The notes beneath the pieces are model-generated. The model saw nothing but the letters and a program-made list of their open reading frames with translations. It did not search any database and had not been told where the DNA came from. Shown here piece by piece: positions 44,478 to 52,555 of a stretch of DNA of 64,000 nucleotides. Source of the DNA: Bradyrhizobium sp. ISRA430 (GTDB lineage Bacteria; Pseudomonadota; Alphaproteobacteria; Rhizobiales; Xanthobacteraceae); contig NZ_CP094516.1 of NCBI RefSeq assembly GCF_029909975.1, positions 7,790,501-7,854,500 of the forward strand, written 5' to 3'. Made by a program: the position numbers and the translations under genes. Positions within the stretch are counted from its first letter, which is position 1. Each line of letters opens with the position of its first letter.

Positions 44478-45632
44478 ATGAGGCATCTCGCAAAGCCGGT
44501 CGGCATCGCGATCGCGGCATCCATCTGGGCGGGCGCGGCCTGTGCCCAGACCACGGTTTACATTCCCGACGTGGTCGAGCTATCCGGCCCCGGCGCGGTG
44601 TCGGGCACCAATTGGCGCGACGGCGTCGCGCTCGCGGTCGACGAGATCAACAATGCCGGCGGCATTTTGGGCCGCAAGATCCAGACCGAACATCTCGACA
44701 CCCAGAGCAATCCCGGCATCTCGCGTGCGCAGGTGCAGAAGGTTTTGGACAAGGATCCCTATGTCGTGCTCGGGCCGATCTACTCCGGCTCAGTCAAGGT
44801 CAACATGGCGCTGACGCAAGCGGCGGAGATCCCGCAGATCGTCGGCGCGGAAGCGGCGGACATCACCACGCAGGGCAACCCCTGGGTGTTCCGCACCGCC
44901 TTCGGCCAGCAGTTCTCCATGCCGAAGATCGCCAACTACCTCCACGACCAGCTCAAGGTGAAATCGGTCGCGGTGGTCTGGGTCAACAATGATTTCGGCA
45001 AGGGCGGCCGCGACAACTTCGTGAAAGAGATGAAGGCGCGCAGCATCGAGATCGCAGCCGACATCTCCACCGAGCAGGGCCAGGTCGATTTCGGCTCCGA
45101 TGTCATCAAGCTGAAGAACGCCAAGGCCGACGCGGTTTTCGTCTACACCAACGAGGAGGAAAGCGCGCGCTTCCTGATCGAGGCGAAACGGCAAGGCCTG
45201 TCGACGCCGCTGTTTGGCGAGACCACGCTTCTGAGCCAGAAGGTCGTCGAGCTCGCCGGCCCCGCCGCCAATGGCGTGCGCGGCCATGTCGGCCTCAGCG
45301 CCGATGCGCCGGTGCCGGCGATCCAGGAATTCGCCAAGAAGTTCAGCGCACGCTACAAATACTGGCCCGACCACAACGGCATCAAGGGTTACACCGCCGT
45401 CTATCTCGTCAAATACGTCACCGAGAAGATCGGTAAGTTCGACAGCAAGGCGTTTGGCGCGGCGATGAAAGGCCTGACGCTGACGCCCGACAAGGCACCT
45501 GGCATGTTGATGGAGGCAAGCTGGGACCAGAACGGCGACATCGACCGCGCCAGTTTTTTGGCCGAGATCGTCGACGGCAAGCAGAAGATCGTCGAGACGC
45601 TGCCGAAGCTGAAGGGCGGTAAGGGGGAATGA
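44478..45632 (+). CDS. Branched-chain-type ABC transporter substrate-binding protein
   Basis: A 384-residue periplasmic protein of the Leu/Ile/Val-binding (Peripla_BP_6) type. Signal peptide residues 1-22 end in CAQ. The mature part has VVELSGPGAVSGTNWRDGVALAVDEINNAGGILGRKI and PQIVGAEAADITTQGNPWVFRT. No permease or ATPase genes follow, so it is an orphan receptor that must use a transporter elsewhere. Its operon with the amidohydrolase and AroE suggests an aromatic acid ligand. Confidence 0.88.
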   Translation: MRHLAKPVGIAIAASIWAGAACAQTTVYIPDVVELSGPGAVSGTNWRDGVALAVDEINNAGGILGRKIQTEHLDTQSNPGISRAQVQKVLDKDPYVVLGPIYSGSVKVNMALTQAAEIPQIVGAEAADITTQGNPWVFRTAFGQQFSMPKIANYLHDQLKVKSVAVVWVNNDFGKGGRDNFVKEMKARSIEIAADISTEQGQVDFGSDVIKLKNAKADAVFVYTNEEESARFLIEAKRQGLSTPLFGETTLLSQKVVELAGPAANGVRGHVGLSADAPVPAIQEFAKKFSARYKYWPDHNGIKGYTAVYLVKYVTEKIGKFDSKAFGAAMKGLTLTPDKAPGMLMEASWDQNGDIDRASFLAEIVDGKQKIVETLPKLKGGKGE

Positions 45633-45798
45633 AGGGCCCGCGCGCAATCACGCTTTAGATCTCGTCGGGCGCGGTGGCGGTGCTCGGGTCGATCCACATC
45701 GTCGGCTAAGCGGCAATCGTCCGGCAGGCTAGGTTGACGCCGTCGGGCGGGAACACGATATATCTCGTCGGATGCAGTTCGCCGCCCAGAGGCAGAGT

Positions 45799-46998
45799 AT
45801 GAAAGCGCCGCCAGACATCGAAACCCTCTCCACGCATTACGACAGCGACGTCGTGCAGTGGCTGACCAACGAAACGCGCGACGAGCGCTTCCTCGATAAC
45901 ATCTTTGCCGAGATGTGTATCCGGCTCCAGCGCTCGGGGATTCCCGTCAAGCGGGCAACGCTTCACATCCTGATCCACCATCCGCAATGGCTTGGCGCCC
46001 GGATGATGTGGTCCGACGGGATGCGCGAGGCGGAGATCGCGAGGGTTGATTACGACGTTCGGGAGCGATCCGAATACATCGGCAGCTCCGCCAACGAGAT
46101 TCTCGATGGTGCGGTCGAGGTGCGCGAGAACCTCGAACTGGATCCGTCACTCGGCCGCCAGCACGCGCTCTACGACGAGATGCGGGCAAAAGGCCTGACT
46201 GATTACGTGGCCTGGCCGCTCTACCATACGCTCGGCAAGCGCCACATCGTGACCTTTGCGACCGACCGTGCCGGCGGCTTTGACGATGCGCATATTGCCG
46301 GCCTGAAGAGGCTGTTGCCGGTCCTGGCGCTGGTCAGCGAAATCCGCGTCAAAAACCGGTTGGCGCGTACCCTGTTGGAGACCTATGTCGGGCCTCATGC
46401 CGGCGAGCTCATCCTGGCCGGCGCCACCAGGCGCGGCAGCGGGACGACGGTGCGCGCCGCGATCATGATCTGCGACTTGCGCGATTTCACGCGGATCTCG
46501 GATAGCTGGCCACGCGACGACGTCATTGATCTCCTGAACGATTATTTCGACGCGATGTCGGAGCCGATTGCGCGGCATGGCGGCGAGATCCTGAAATTCA
46601 TCGGCGACGGCATGCTCGCGATTTTTCCGCTCAGTGAACCCCAAGCTTGCGCAAACCTGCTGCATGCCGTGACCGAGGCGCGGCAAGCCATGGCGGCCCT
46701 GAACGAGAGGAACCGCGGCATCGGCCGCGCGCCGATGAATTACGGCATCGGCGTCCACGTCGGCGACGTCATGTACGGCAATATCGGCTCGCGCACACGG
46801 CTCGACTTCACCGTCATAGGTCCGGCCGTCAACATGGCCTCGCGCCTGGAAGCCCTGACCAAGCAATTGGGAAAGACGGTGCTGCTGTCGCGCGCGTTCG
46901 CCGACCTCGTCGAACGCGACTTCGCGCTGGAGCACGTCGGCGAATATGAAGTGCGCGGCTTCAGCGAGCCGATCGAGCTATTCGCATACAACGGCTGA
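45799..46998 (+). CDS. Adenylate/guanylate cyclase (class III)
   Basis: 399 residues from ATG 45799, preceded by AGAGG; an upstream in-frame ATG at 45772 lacks a ribosome-binding site. The N-terminal about 200 residues form an unrecognised sensory region. A class III catalytic domain follows, with metal-binding Asp in MICDLRDFTRISDSW and EILKFIGDGMLAIFP, then VGDVMYGNIGSRTRLDFTVIGPAVNMASRL. It makes a cyclic nucleotide, probably cAMP. No membrane segments are seen, so it is cytoplasmic. It ends at a strong hairpin. Confidence 0.88.
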   Translation: MKAPPDIETLSTHYDSDVVQWLTNETRDERFLDNIFAEMCIRLQRSGIPVKRATLHILIHHPQWLGARMMWSDGMREAEIARVDYDVRERSEYIGSSANEILDGAVEVRENLELDPSLGRQHALYDEMRAKGLTDYVAWPLYHTLGKRHIVTFATDRAGGFDDAHIAGLKRLLPVLALVSEIRVKNRLARTLLETYVGPHAGELILAGATRRGSGTTVRAAIMICDLRDFTRISDSWPRDDVIDLLNDYFDAMSEPIARHGGEILKFIGDGMLAIFPLSEPQACANLLHAVTEARQAMAALNERNRGIGRAPMNYGIGVHVGDVMYGNIGSRTRLDFTVIGPAVNMASRLEALTKQLGKTVLLSRAFADLVERDFALEHVGEYEVRGFSEPIELFAYNG

Positions 46999-47005
46999 AG
47001 TAGCG

Positions 47006-47029
47006 CTGCGCGGAGTGGGCTCCGCGCAG
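47006..47029. terminator. Perfect hairpin between convergent genes
   Basis: Stem CTGCGCGGAG / CTCCGCGCAG with loop TGGG, 7 bp after the cyclase stop and 32 bp before the end of the convergent small gene. Likely bidirectional terminator. Confidence 0.7.
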
Positions 47030-47060
47030 GCTCGAAACGTACCCTCATTCAGTAAAGGGG

Positions 47061-47288
47061 TCAGTCGCAGACCCGCCTGCGGACCACGACGTCCTCGCCG
47101 AAGCGATTGGTACGATGGCTGATGATGGTCCGACAGTCGGATCCGTAATCACGGTCGTAGTAGTGATACCGGTCAGGACCGACGTAGACACCGCCCGGTC
47201 CGACGCCGAACTCAACGGCATTGGCCGCCGTCATTGTTCCGGCCGCGAGCATCAGCAACGTGGTAACTGTCAGGATAAATGTTTTCAT
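47061..47288 (-). CDS. Small secreted protein, unknown
   Basis: 75 residues from ATG 47288, with GGAGGAG about 9 nt upstream; a TTG three codons earlier is less likely. Signal peptide MKTFILTVTTLLMLAAGTMTAANA is followed by a Gly/Tyr/Asp-rich segment (GVYVGPDRYHYYDRDYG) and two Cys near the C-terminus. This type of small exported protein is common in Bradyrhizobium. Function unknown. Confidence 0.7.
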   Translation of the reverse strand: MKTFILTVTTLLMLAAGTMTAANAVEFGVGPGGVYVGPDRYHYYDRDYGSDCRTIISHRTNRFGEDVVVRRRVCD

Positions 47289-47521
47289 GGCGTTCAACTC
47301 CTCCTGAAGAGTGTGCCCATCGACTCAAAGAGCCGGAGGCGCATCTGTTCCGTCAGGGAAGGTTCGCCGGGAGTATTTTGTGATGGAACGCTATCGCGGA
47401 ACTCCGGTGCCCGCGCGAGACGTTCAAGCAGGGAATGACAGCGTGTGCGCAAGGGCGGGCAGGACCTTTGATTGCGCACGATCTCCGCACAAACGCCTGG
47501 CGTTCCTTACGAGGAACACTG

Positions 47522-47754
47522 CTACGCGCCAGAGCGCGCCCTCTTGCGTGCCTTACTGTCGGCTTTCGGAAACGGCTCGGTGAGCCGCATCAGGATCTTG
47601 GTCATGCCGAGTGCATCCGGAAGCTGGCCGCGCTTCATGATTCGTTGCAGATCGATGCGGTCGTGCCGATCTCGGCTGCCATGCTTCGAAGTGTCTGGCC
47701 ACGCTTCTCCTGCAATGCCGCAAGCGCAAGGCCAAGGCGGGATACGACGGGAGC
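47522..47754 (-). pseudogene. Possible decayed gene remnant
   Basis: On the minus strand one frame reads GLALAALQEKRGQTLRSMAAEIG and stops soon after. The next frame picks up at the same place with DRIDLQRIMKRGQLPDALGMTKILMRLTEPFPK and then a basic tail to a stop at 47522. A single frameshift near 47655 would join them. There is no good start codon. It could be a relic of a small DNA-binding protein, but chance cannot be excluded. The rest of 47298-47804 shows nothing I can support. Confidence 0.25.
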
Positions 47755-47804
47755 CTAGTCGAGCGCGTTCAGCTCGTCATGGGACGCTGCTGGTTTCCGA
47801 AGAA

Positions 47805-48143
47805 TCAGGTCTCAAGCTCAGGTCTCGTCCGCTTCGCGTTGCCGTCAGGAGCCTTCGAGCTCCGCGGCTTTGAGTGTCGCTTGCTGACGAGTCCTTTGGC
47901 CGCGTTGAGGGCTTCGAGCAGAGGCGGAGTCACGGACTCGACGATGGTCAGCGCGGCCGAAATGATGGCGTGACGGAAGGAGAGCTTATCGTCTTCCTCA
48001 GGCGGACCGGCGCGCCGATTGATCGCTACGGGCAACAGGCCGCCCGGGCCGCGCGACGACGGCTTGCGCGCCGGCATCATGACCACGACGAACAGGGCAT
48101 TCAGCAACAGCCAGATGCCCAGGATTATAAGAAACGTCCGCAT
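47805..48143 (-). CDS. Small membrane-anchored protein, unknown
   Basis: 112 residues from ATG 48143. A hydrophobic N-terminal helix (FLIILGIWLLLNALFVVVMM) is followed by a basic, Pro-rich cytoplasmic or periplasmic tail (SKRHSKPRSSKAPDGNAKRTRP). No domain recognised. A TTG one codon upstream is also in frame. Composition looks like a real envelope protein, but no neighbours give a role. Confidence 0.55.
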   Translation of the reverse strand: MRTFLIILGIWLLLNALFVVVMMPARKPSSRGPGGLLPVAINRRAGPPEEDDKLSFRHAIISAALTIVESVTPPLLEALNAAKGLVSKRHSKPRSSKAPDGNAKRTRPELET

Positions 48144-48231
48144 CAAAAATCCGCAAAACTACGGGGCGAGGTAGAACAGGTGGAGTTTGCAGTATGCTTT
48201 AGGTGGCCGTCACAATTGTCCGCGCCGTGAC

Positions 48232-48516
48232 TTAACGCAAGTTAAAAATCGCAACCTCATTCGGAAAGGCAAAATCCCACCATCGCGGTGCGCCGGGGCG
48301 CCCGCCCACTTCAGTCCGCGGCGGCGGAGAGGCTCCTCTTGAAGCCGCTCCGCACGTTGCTCCGCGGCATGTCCCGTCGGTCAATGTCTGCGGCTTCGAA
48401 GCTTGCTCGTCTTGCCAAGCTCGACCGCGCGATCCTCGGCTCACGATCGGCATGATCAACGCGGCGCACACGAACAAGAATATCTTGGTCAGTGCTTCGG
48501 ATGGGAGCGCGCGCAA
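48232..48516 (-). CDS. Doubtful small exported protein
   Basis: A 94-residue frame with a TTG start and an N-terminal hydrophobic segment (ALTKIFLFVCAALIMPIV) resembling a signal peptide. The rest is low-complexity Gly/Pro/Arg without a domain, and no clear ribosome-binding site is present. It may be a real small protein, a degraded one or chance. The remaining gap up to the glycosidase gene at 48914 holds no convincing gene, only the dyad at 48774-48794. Confidence 0.3.
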   Translation of the reverse strand: MRALPSEALTKIFLFVCAALIMPIVSRGSRGRAWQDEQASKPQTLTDGTCRGATCGAASRGASPPPRTEVGGRPGAPRWWDFAFPNEVAIFNLR

Positions 48517-48773
48517 CGCTTCGGTTCTTCAGCATCGAAGCGACTGCGCTGTCGCGCGGACGTCGAAGCGCGTCGATTAAGCAAGGGCGAAGCCGCAACG
48601 AGATCGCCTCGTACGCTGTAGTGGAATACAGTCCTTCAGAGCGCGTGAGCGACAGCAAGATAAGAAGATCATCCTATTCCGTCGGCGCTGTTGCGCGCCA
48701 ACGAAACGGCGTTGACGGTATCGTGCTGCTGACGGCTACAAAGACAACCGCACGAATGTAATGCTCGCTGAGG

Positions 48774-48794
48774 TTGATACTCAAATAGTATCAA
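48774..48794. promoter_or_regulatory. Perfect dyad TTGATACT-N5-AGTATCAA upstream of secreted glycosidase genes
   Basis: Two perfect 8-bp arms (48774-48781 and 48787-48794) separated by CAAAT, in a locally A/T-rich patch 120 bp before the first glycosidase gene. Symmetry and position suggest a regulator binding site controlling the glycosidase/type I secretion locus. No regulator gene is adjacent, so the factor is unknown. Confidence 0.5.
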
Positions 48795-48913
48795 TAAAGC
48801 GCTCCAAAGCCGCTCCAAGCTGGCCCCCAACTTTTCCCGAAGCGACCTTCATTCGGCCTCGTTTGTTTTCGAGCAAGACGCTCGGGAATGAGCAATGTAT
48901 AGGGGATATGGAA

Positions 48914-50140
48914 ATGACAGTTACCGCAGACTACGTGCTGCAAGGGGTGGATCCCGCGAAGATCGCAGCAGCACCGTTCGATGTTCAGGTGGTCGAAACC
49001 ACGAATGATTCCGGTGAGCCGTTCACGGCGTCCCAGGTTTCGCAGATGAAGAGCGGCGGCAGCCAGGTGCTCGGCTATTTCAGTCTTGGAGAGGCCGAGA
49101 GTTACCGCGACTATTTCAGCACGCTCCCGAAATCGGTCATCGGTCCTCAGGATCCGGACTGGCCGGGCGATTACCAGGTCGCCTACTGGACGCCGGAATG
49201 GAAGGCGGTTGCGGAGAAGGCCATCGATCAGATGGTCTCTGCCGGCTACAACGGCATCTATTTCGACGTGGTCGACGAATTCTATACCTCGTGGGCGAAG
49301 AGCCACGATCCGAATGCCGAACAGGACATGGTCGACCTCGTCGTCTCGCTCAAGCAGTACGCGGAATCGAAGGATCCAGGCTTCAAGGTGTGGGTCAACG
49401 GCGCCGAAGAGCTGCTCAGTCACAGCAACTACGTGAATGCCATCGACGGCATGTTCAAGGAGGAGGTGTACTACACCGACAGCGGCCAGAAGCAGCCTGT
49501 CTCGGAGACGCAGTACACGGTCGAAAACCTGCAAAAGGCCGTCGCTGCCGGCAAGCCGGTCGTGGACATCGAATATGTGAGCGGGGCGACCAAGATCGCG
49601 GATGTTCACGCGCAGGCCGAGCATGACGGTCTCGGATCCTATATCGGACATCTCGATCTCAACGGGATTGATTACGACGGCGTTCTTGCGGGCCAGACAG
49701 TGCATCCGATCGACGGATCGACCGGCGGCACCACCGGTGGCACGACTGGCAGCACCACTGGCGGTACGACCGGCGACACCGGCGGCACGACTGGAGGCAC
49801 CACTGGCACCGCTGGCAGCACGACCGGCGACGCCGGTGGCACGACCGGCGGCAACACTGGCAGCACGACCGGTGGCACCACGGGCGGTACGGCTGGCGGT
49901 ACCTCTGGCGGCACGACCGGAGACACCACGGGTGGCACGACCGGCGGCACCACTGGCGGTACGACCGGTGATACCAGCGGCACGACCGGAGGTACCACCG
50001 GCGGCACGGACGGCTGGCACACGGGGAATCACAATCACTGGCACTACGCGTCCAACGACTCGACGACGAGCGCGCCGGATACCTCCCATCAGACTCACGA
50101 TTGGCATCAGTCGTTCTCGAACTTCTGGCATCACCACTAA
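48914..50140 (+). CDS. Putative GH114-like (MJ1477/TM1410) glycosidase, type I secretion substrate
   Basis: 408 residues from ATG 48914, which has AGGGGAT at proper spacing; the ATG at 48908 is too close. Residues about 4-262 form a TIM-barrel of the MJ1477/TM1410 family related to endo-alpha-1,4-polygalactosaminidase (GH114). Visible motifs are LGYFSLGEAESYR near 52-64, PDWPGDYQVAYWTPEW, YFDVVDEF at 116-123 with candidate catalytic Asp118/Asp121, and KVWVNGAEE at 158-166. A roughly 100-residue Gly/Thr-rich linker and a His/Trp-rich tail ending DWHQSFSNFW (396-405) plus HHH follow. There is no Sec or TAT signal. Export by the type I system encoded downstream is inferred from the signal-less N-terminus, linker and tail motif. 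Confidence 0.82.
   Translation: MTVTADYVLQGVDPAKIAAAPFDVQVVETTNDSGEPFTASQVSQMKSGGSQVLGYFSLGEAESYRDYFSTLPKSVIGPQDPDWPGDYQVAYWTPEWKAVAEKAIDQMVSAGYNGIYFDVVDEFYTSWAKSHDPNAEQDMVDLVVSLKQYAESKDPGFKVWVNGAEELLSHSNYVNAIDGMFKEEVYYTDSGQKQPVSETQYTVENLQKAVAAGKPVVDIEYVSGATKIADVHAQAEHDGLGSYIGHLDLNGIDYDGVLAGQTVHPIDGSTGGTTGGTTGSTTGGTTGDTGGTTGGTTGTAGSTTGDAGGTTGGNTGSTTGGTTGGTAGGTSGGTTGDTTGGTTGGTTGGTTGDTSGTTGGTTGGTDGWHTGNHNHWHYASNDSTTSAPDTSHQTHDWHQSFSNFWHHH
49717..50010 (+). repeat. Tandem GGC-ACG-ACC-GGC repeats coding a Gly/Thr linker
   Basis: About 290 bp of degenerate 12-21 bp units encode T-G-G-T-T-G-[GSD]-T repeats between the glycosidase domain and the tail. Synonymous variation between units shows they are kept at protein level, not freshly amplified. 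A second, related linker is at 51046-51180 in the next gene. Such repeats can expand or contract by slippage. Confidence 0.85.
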
Positions 50141-50155
50141 GTATCTAAGGGCTGC

Positions 50156-50192
50156 ATCCCGACAGAGCCGTCGTTTGACGGTCTGTCGGGAT
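50156..50192 (+). terminator. Strong hairpin between the two glycosidase genes
   Basis: ATCCCGACAGA-(G)-CCGTC / GACGG-TCTGTCGGGAT pairs over a 4-nt loop with one bulged G, 15 nt after the first stop. There is no T-run, so partial termination or mRNA stabilisation rather than full stop is possible; the second gene could still be read from the same promoter. Confidence 0.6.
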
Positions 50193-50244
50193 CAAGCGTT
50201 CATAAGCAAGACCTCGGGAAGAACATTGTGAGGGGGGATTGGAA

Positions 50245-52308
50245 ATGACAGTTACTGCAGATTATGTGCTGCAAGGGGTGGATCCGGCGAAGATCGCGGC
50301 TGCGCCGTTCGATGTCCAGGTGGTCGAAACCGAGAATGATTCCGGTGTGCCGTTTACGAAGGCGCAGGTCTCGCTGATGAAGAGCGGCGGCAGTCAGGTG
50401 CTCGGCTATTTCAATCTTGGAGAGGCCGAGAATTACCGCGACTATTTCAGCGCGCTGTCGAAGTCGATCGTCGGTCCCGAGGACCCGGACTGGCCGGGCA
50501 ATTTCAATGTCGCCTACTGGACGCCGGAGTGGAAGTCGGTTGCGCAGAAGGCCATCGATCAGATGATCTCCGCCGGCTACAACGGCATCTATTTCGACGT
50601 GGTTGACGAGTTCTATTCGTCCTGGGCGAAGAGCCACGATCCGAATGCCGAACAGGACATGGTCAACCTCGTCGTATCGCTCAAGCAATACGCGGTGTCG
50701 AAGGATCCAAACTTCAAGGTGTGGGTCAATGGCGCCGAAGAGCTGCTCGATCACGCCAACTACGTGAGTGCCATCGACGGCATGTTCAAGGAGGAGGTGT
50801 ACTACACGGACAGCGGTAAGAAGCAATCTGTTTCGGAGGCGAAGCACACCGTCGAGAATCTTCAGAAGGCGGTCGATGCCGGCAAGCCGGTCGTGGTCAT
50901 CGAGTATGTGAGCGGAGCGACCAAGATCGCGGACGTCCATGCGCTGGCCGCGCATGATGGCCTCGGATCCTATATCGGACATCTCGATCTCAACGGGATC
51001 GATTACGACGGCGTTCTTCCCGGTCAGACGGTTCATCCGATCGGCGGATCGACGGGTGGTACGACCGGTGGCGCCGGCGGTTCGACCGGGGGCAGCACCG
51101 GTGGCACGGGCGGATCGACGGGTGGCGCGACCGGCGGTACCGGCGGTTCGACTGGAGGCACCGGAGGCACGAGCGATGGCTCGAACTCGGGCCACTCGCA
51201 GGGGCCGATCACGGCGAATTACGTTCTGCAGGGCGTGGATCCCGCGAAGGTCGCGAAGGCACCGTTTGATGTTCAAGTGGTCGAAACGGAGAATGATTCA
51301 GGTGTGCCGTTTACCGCGTCCCAGGTGTCGCTGATGAAGAGCGGCGGCAGCCAGGTGCTCGGCTATTTCAATCTTGGCGAGGCCGAGAACTACCGGGACT
51401 ACTTCAGCACGCTGTCGAAGTCGATCGTCGGCCCTGAGGATCGGAACTGGCCGGGCAACTTCCATGTCGCCTACTGGACGCCTGAGTGGAAGGCGGTCGC
51501 GCAGAAGGCCATCGATCAGATGATCTCTGCCGGCTACGACGGCATCTACTTCGATGTGGTCGACGAGTTCTATTCGTCATGGGCAAAGAAACACGATCCG
51601 CATGCCGAACAGGACATGGTCGATCTCGTCGTGTCGCTCAAGCAGTACGCGGTGTCGAAGGATCCGGACTTCAAGGTGTGGGTCAACGGCGCCGAAGAGC
51701 TGCTCGATCACACCAACTACCTGAACGCCATCGACGGCATGTTCAAGGAGGAGGTGTACTATACTGACAGCGGCAAGAAGCAGCCTCTGGCAGAGACGCA
51801 GTACACACTTGAAAATCTCCAGAAGGCGGTCGATGCCGGCAAGCCGGTCGTGGCCATCGAATATGTGAGCGGGGCGAGCAAGATCGCGGACGTTCATACC
51901 AAAGCCAGCCATGACGGCATCGGGTCTTATGTCGCGCATCTCGATCTCGACGGGATCGACTACGACGGCGTTCTGCCCGGTCAGACCGTGCATTCGCTCG
52001 GAACAACGACCAGTTCTGCGTCGACGAGCCTGAAGATGGCGACCAGTACGACGACCACCGCGCCGACGACACAGGCCACGGCGGCGGCCGTCGCGCAGCC
52101 GACCACGTCCAGCAACGCTGCCACGGACGGCAGCACGAAGACCGGTGGCGTGACCGAGACTCAATCGGCACCTCAAGGCGATTGGTGGCACAAGTTCGAC
52201 AAGGCTGCCGCCGCGAACAGTACTGCCGGGACGACGACACAAGTCGCGACAGACTGGATTGCGGATCAGACTCAGGACCTGCATCACCATTTCTCGCACT
52301 CGTGGTGA
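50245..52308 (+). CDS. Tandem-domain GH114-like glycosidase, type I secretion substrate
   Basis: 687 residues from ATG 50245 (AGGGGGG 7 nt upstream; the in-frame TTG at 50239 is too close). Two copies of the MJ1477/TM1410 barrel lie at about 4-262 and 322-582, with catalytic-type YFDVVDEF at 116-123 and 435-442, LGYFNLGEAE and VWVNGAEELL in both. They are separated by a Gly/Ser/Thr linker (263-320). A Thr/Ala-rich tail ends DLHHHFSHSW (678-687), matching the tail motif of the previous protein. The copies are near-identical to each other and to the first gene, so recent duplication and fusion are likely. No Sec signal. Followed by two hairpins and then the type I transporter genes. Confidence 0.83.
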   Translation: MTVTADYVLQGVDPAKIAAAPFDVQVVETENDSGVPFTKAQVSLMKSGGSQVLGYFNLGEAENYRDYFSALSKSIVGPEDPDWPGNFNVAYWTPEWKSVAQKAIDQMISAGYNGIYFDVVDEFYSSWAKSHDPNAEQDMVNLVVSLKQYAVSKDPNFKVWVNGAEELLDHANYVSAIDGMFKEEVYYTDSGKKQSVSEAKHTVENLQKAVDAGKPVVVIEYVSGATKIADVHALAAHDGLGSYIGHLDLNGIDYDGVLPGQTVHPIGGSTGGTTGGAGGSTGGSTGGTGGSTGGATGGTGGSTGGTGGTSDGSNSGHSQGPITANYVLQGVDPAKVAKAPFDVQVVETENDSGVPFTASQVSLMKSGGSQVLGYFNLGEAENYRDYFSTLSKSIVGPEDRNWPGNFHVAYWTPEWKAVAQKAIDQMISAGYDGIYFDVVDEFYSSWAKKHDPHAEQDMVDLVVSLKQYAVSKDPDFKVWVNGAEELLDHTNYLNAIDGMFKEEVYYTDSGKKQPLAETQYTLENLQKAVDAGKPVVAIEYVSGASKIADVHTKASHDGIGSYVAHLDLDGIDYDGVLPGQTVHSLGTTTSSASTSLKMATSTTTTAPTTQATAAAVAQPTTSSNAATDGSTKTGGVTETQSAPQGDWWHKFDKAAAANSTAGTTTQVATDWIADQTQDLHHHFSHSW
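51046..51180 (+). repeat. Gly/Ser/Thr linker repeats inside tandem glycosidase
   Basis: Degenerate GGC/GGT-TCG-ACG-GGT units encode STGGTTGGAGGSTGG-like sequence between domain A and domain B. It is similar in character to, but different in detail from, the linker at 49717-50010. Confidence 0.75.
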
Positions 52309-52374
52309 GGCCAATCCTGGGCCGTCACTTGGACGGCACGGCCCGAAGGGCTGAAGTTCCGGACTTCTATGGAG

Positions 52375-52397
52375 CCTCTGCCTCATCGAGGCAGAGG
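52375..52397 (+). terminator. Hairpin after tandem glycosidase gene
   Basis: CCTCTGCCTC / GAGGCAGAGG, perfect 10-bp stem with a 3-nt loop, 66 nt after the stop. It is the first of two consecutive hairpins before the transporter gene. Confidence 0.55.
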
Positions 52398-52401
52398 GGG
52401 G

Positions 52402-52440
52402 AGCGACGGCCGTCTACCCCTTTGGGGGTAGACGGTCGCT
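52402..52440 (+). terminator. Second hairpin before type I transporter gene
   Basis: AGCGAC-(GGC)-CGTCTACCCC / GGGGTAGACG-GTCGCT pairs over a TTTG loop with a 3-nt bulge. Tandem strong hairpins between substrate and transporter genes would give much more substrate than transporter mRNA, a common arrangement for type I secretion loci. Confidence 0.6.
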
Positions 52441-52555
52441 GTTCGCAGACACGTGAAAGCCTCAATGCTGCCAGGAATTGGTCCGCATTGACCATCAGGG
52501 AACCTTGGAATGATCGTACGGGGGGACTGCAACCAATGAGAGTTGCTTCGTTCAG

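Noticed and set aside
48311..48658. 115-codon minus-strand frame in the gene-poor region
   Set aside because: Arg/Ser-rich, no signal, no domain, overlaps another doubtful frame; likely chance.
49717..50010. CRISPR-like or non-coding tandem repeat
   Set aside because: Units are short, degenerate at synonymous positions, have no unique spacers, and stay in the glycosidase reading frame as a Gly/Thr linker.
49672..50022. Minus-strand Val/Pro-rich repetitive frame
   Set aside because: It is only the antisense reading of the Gly/Thr linker and has no start context.
48914..52308. RTX/hemolysin-type calcium-binding repeats
   Set aside because: The Gly-rich parts are T-G-G-T or S-T-G-G repeats and lack the GGxGxDxUx nonapeptide pattern.
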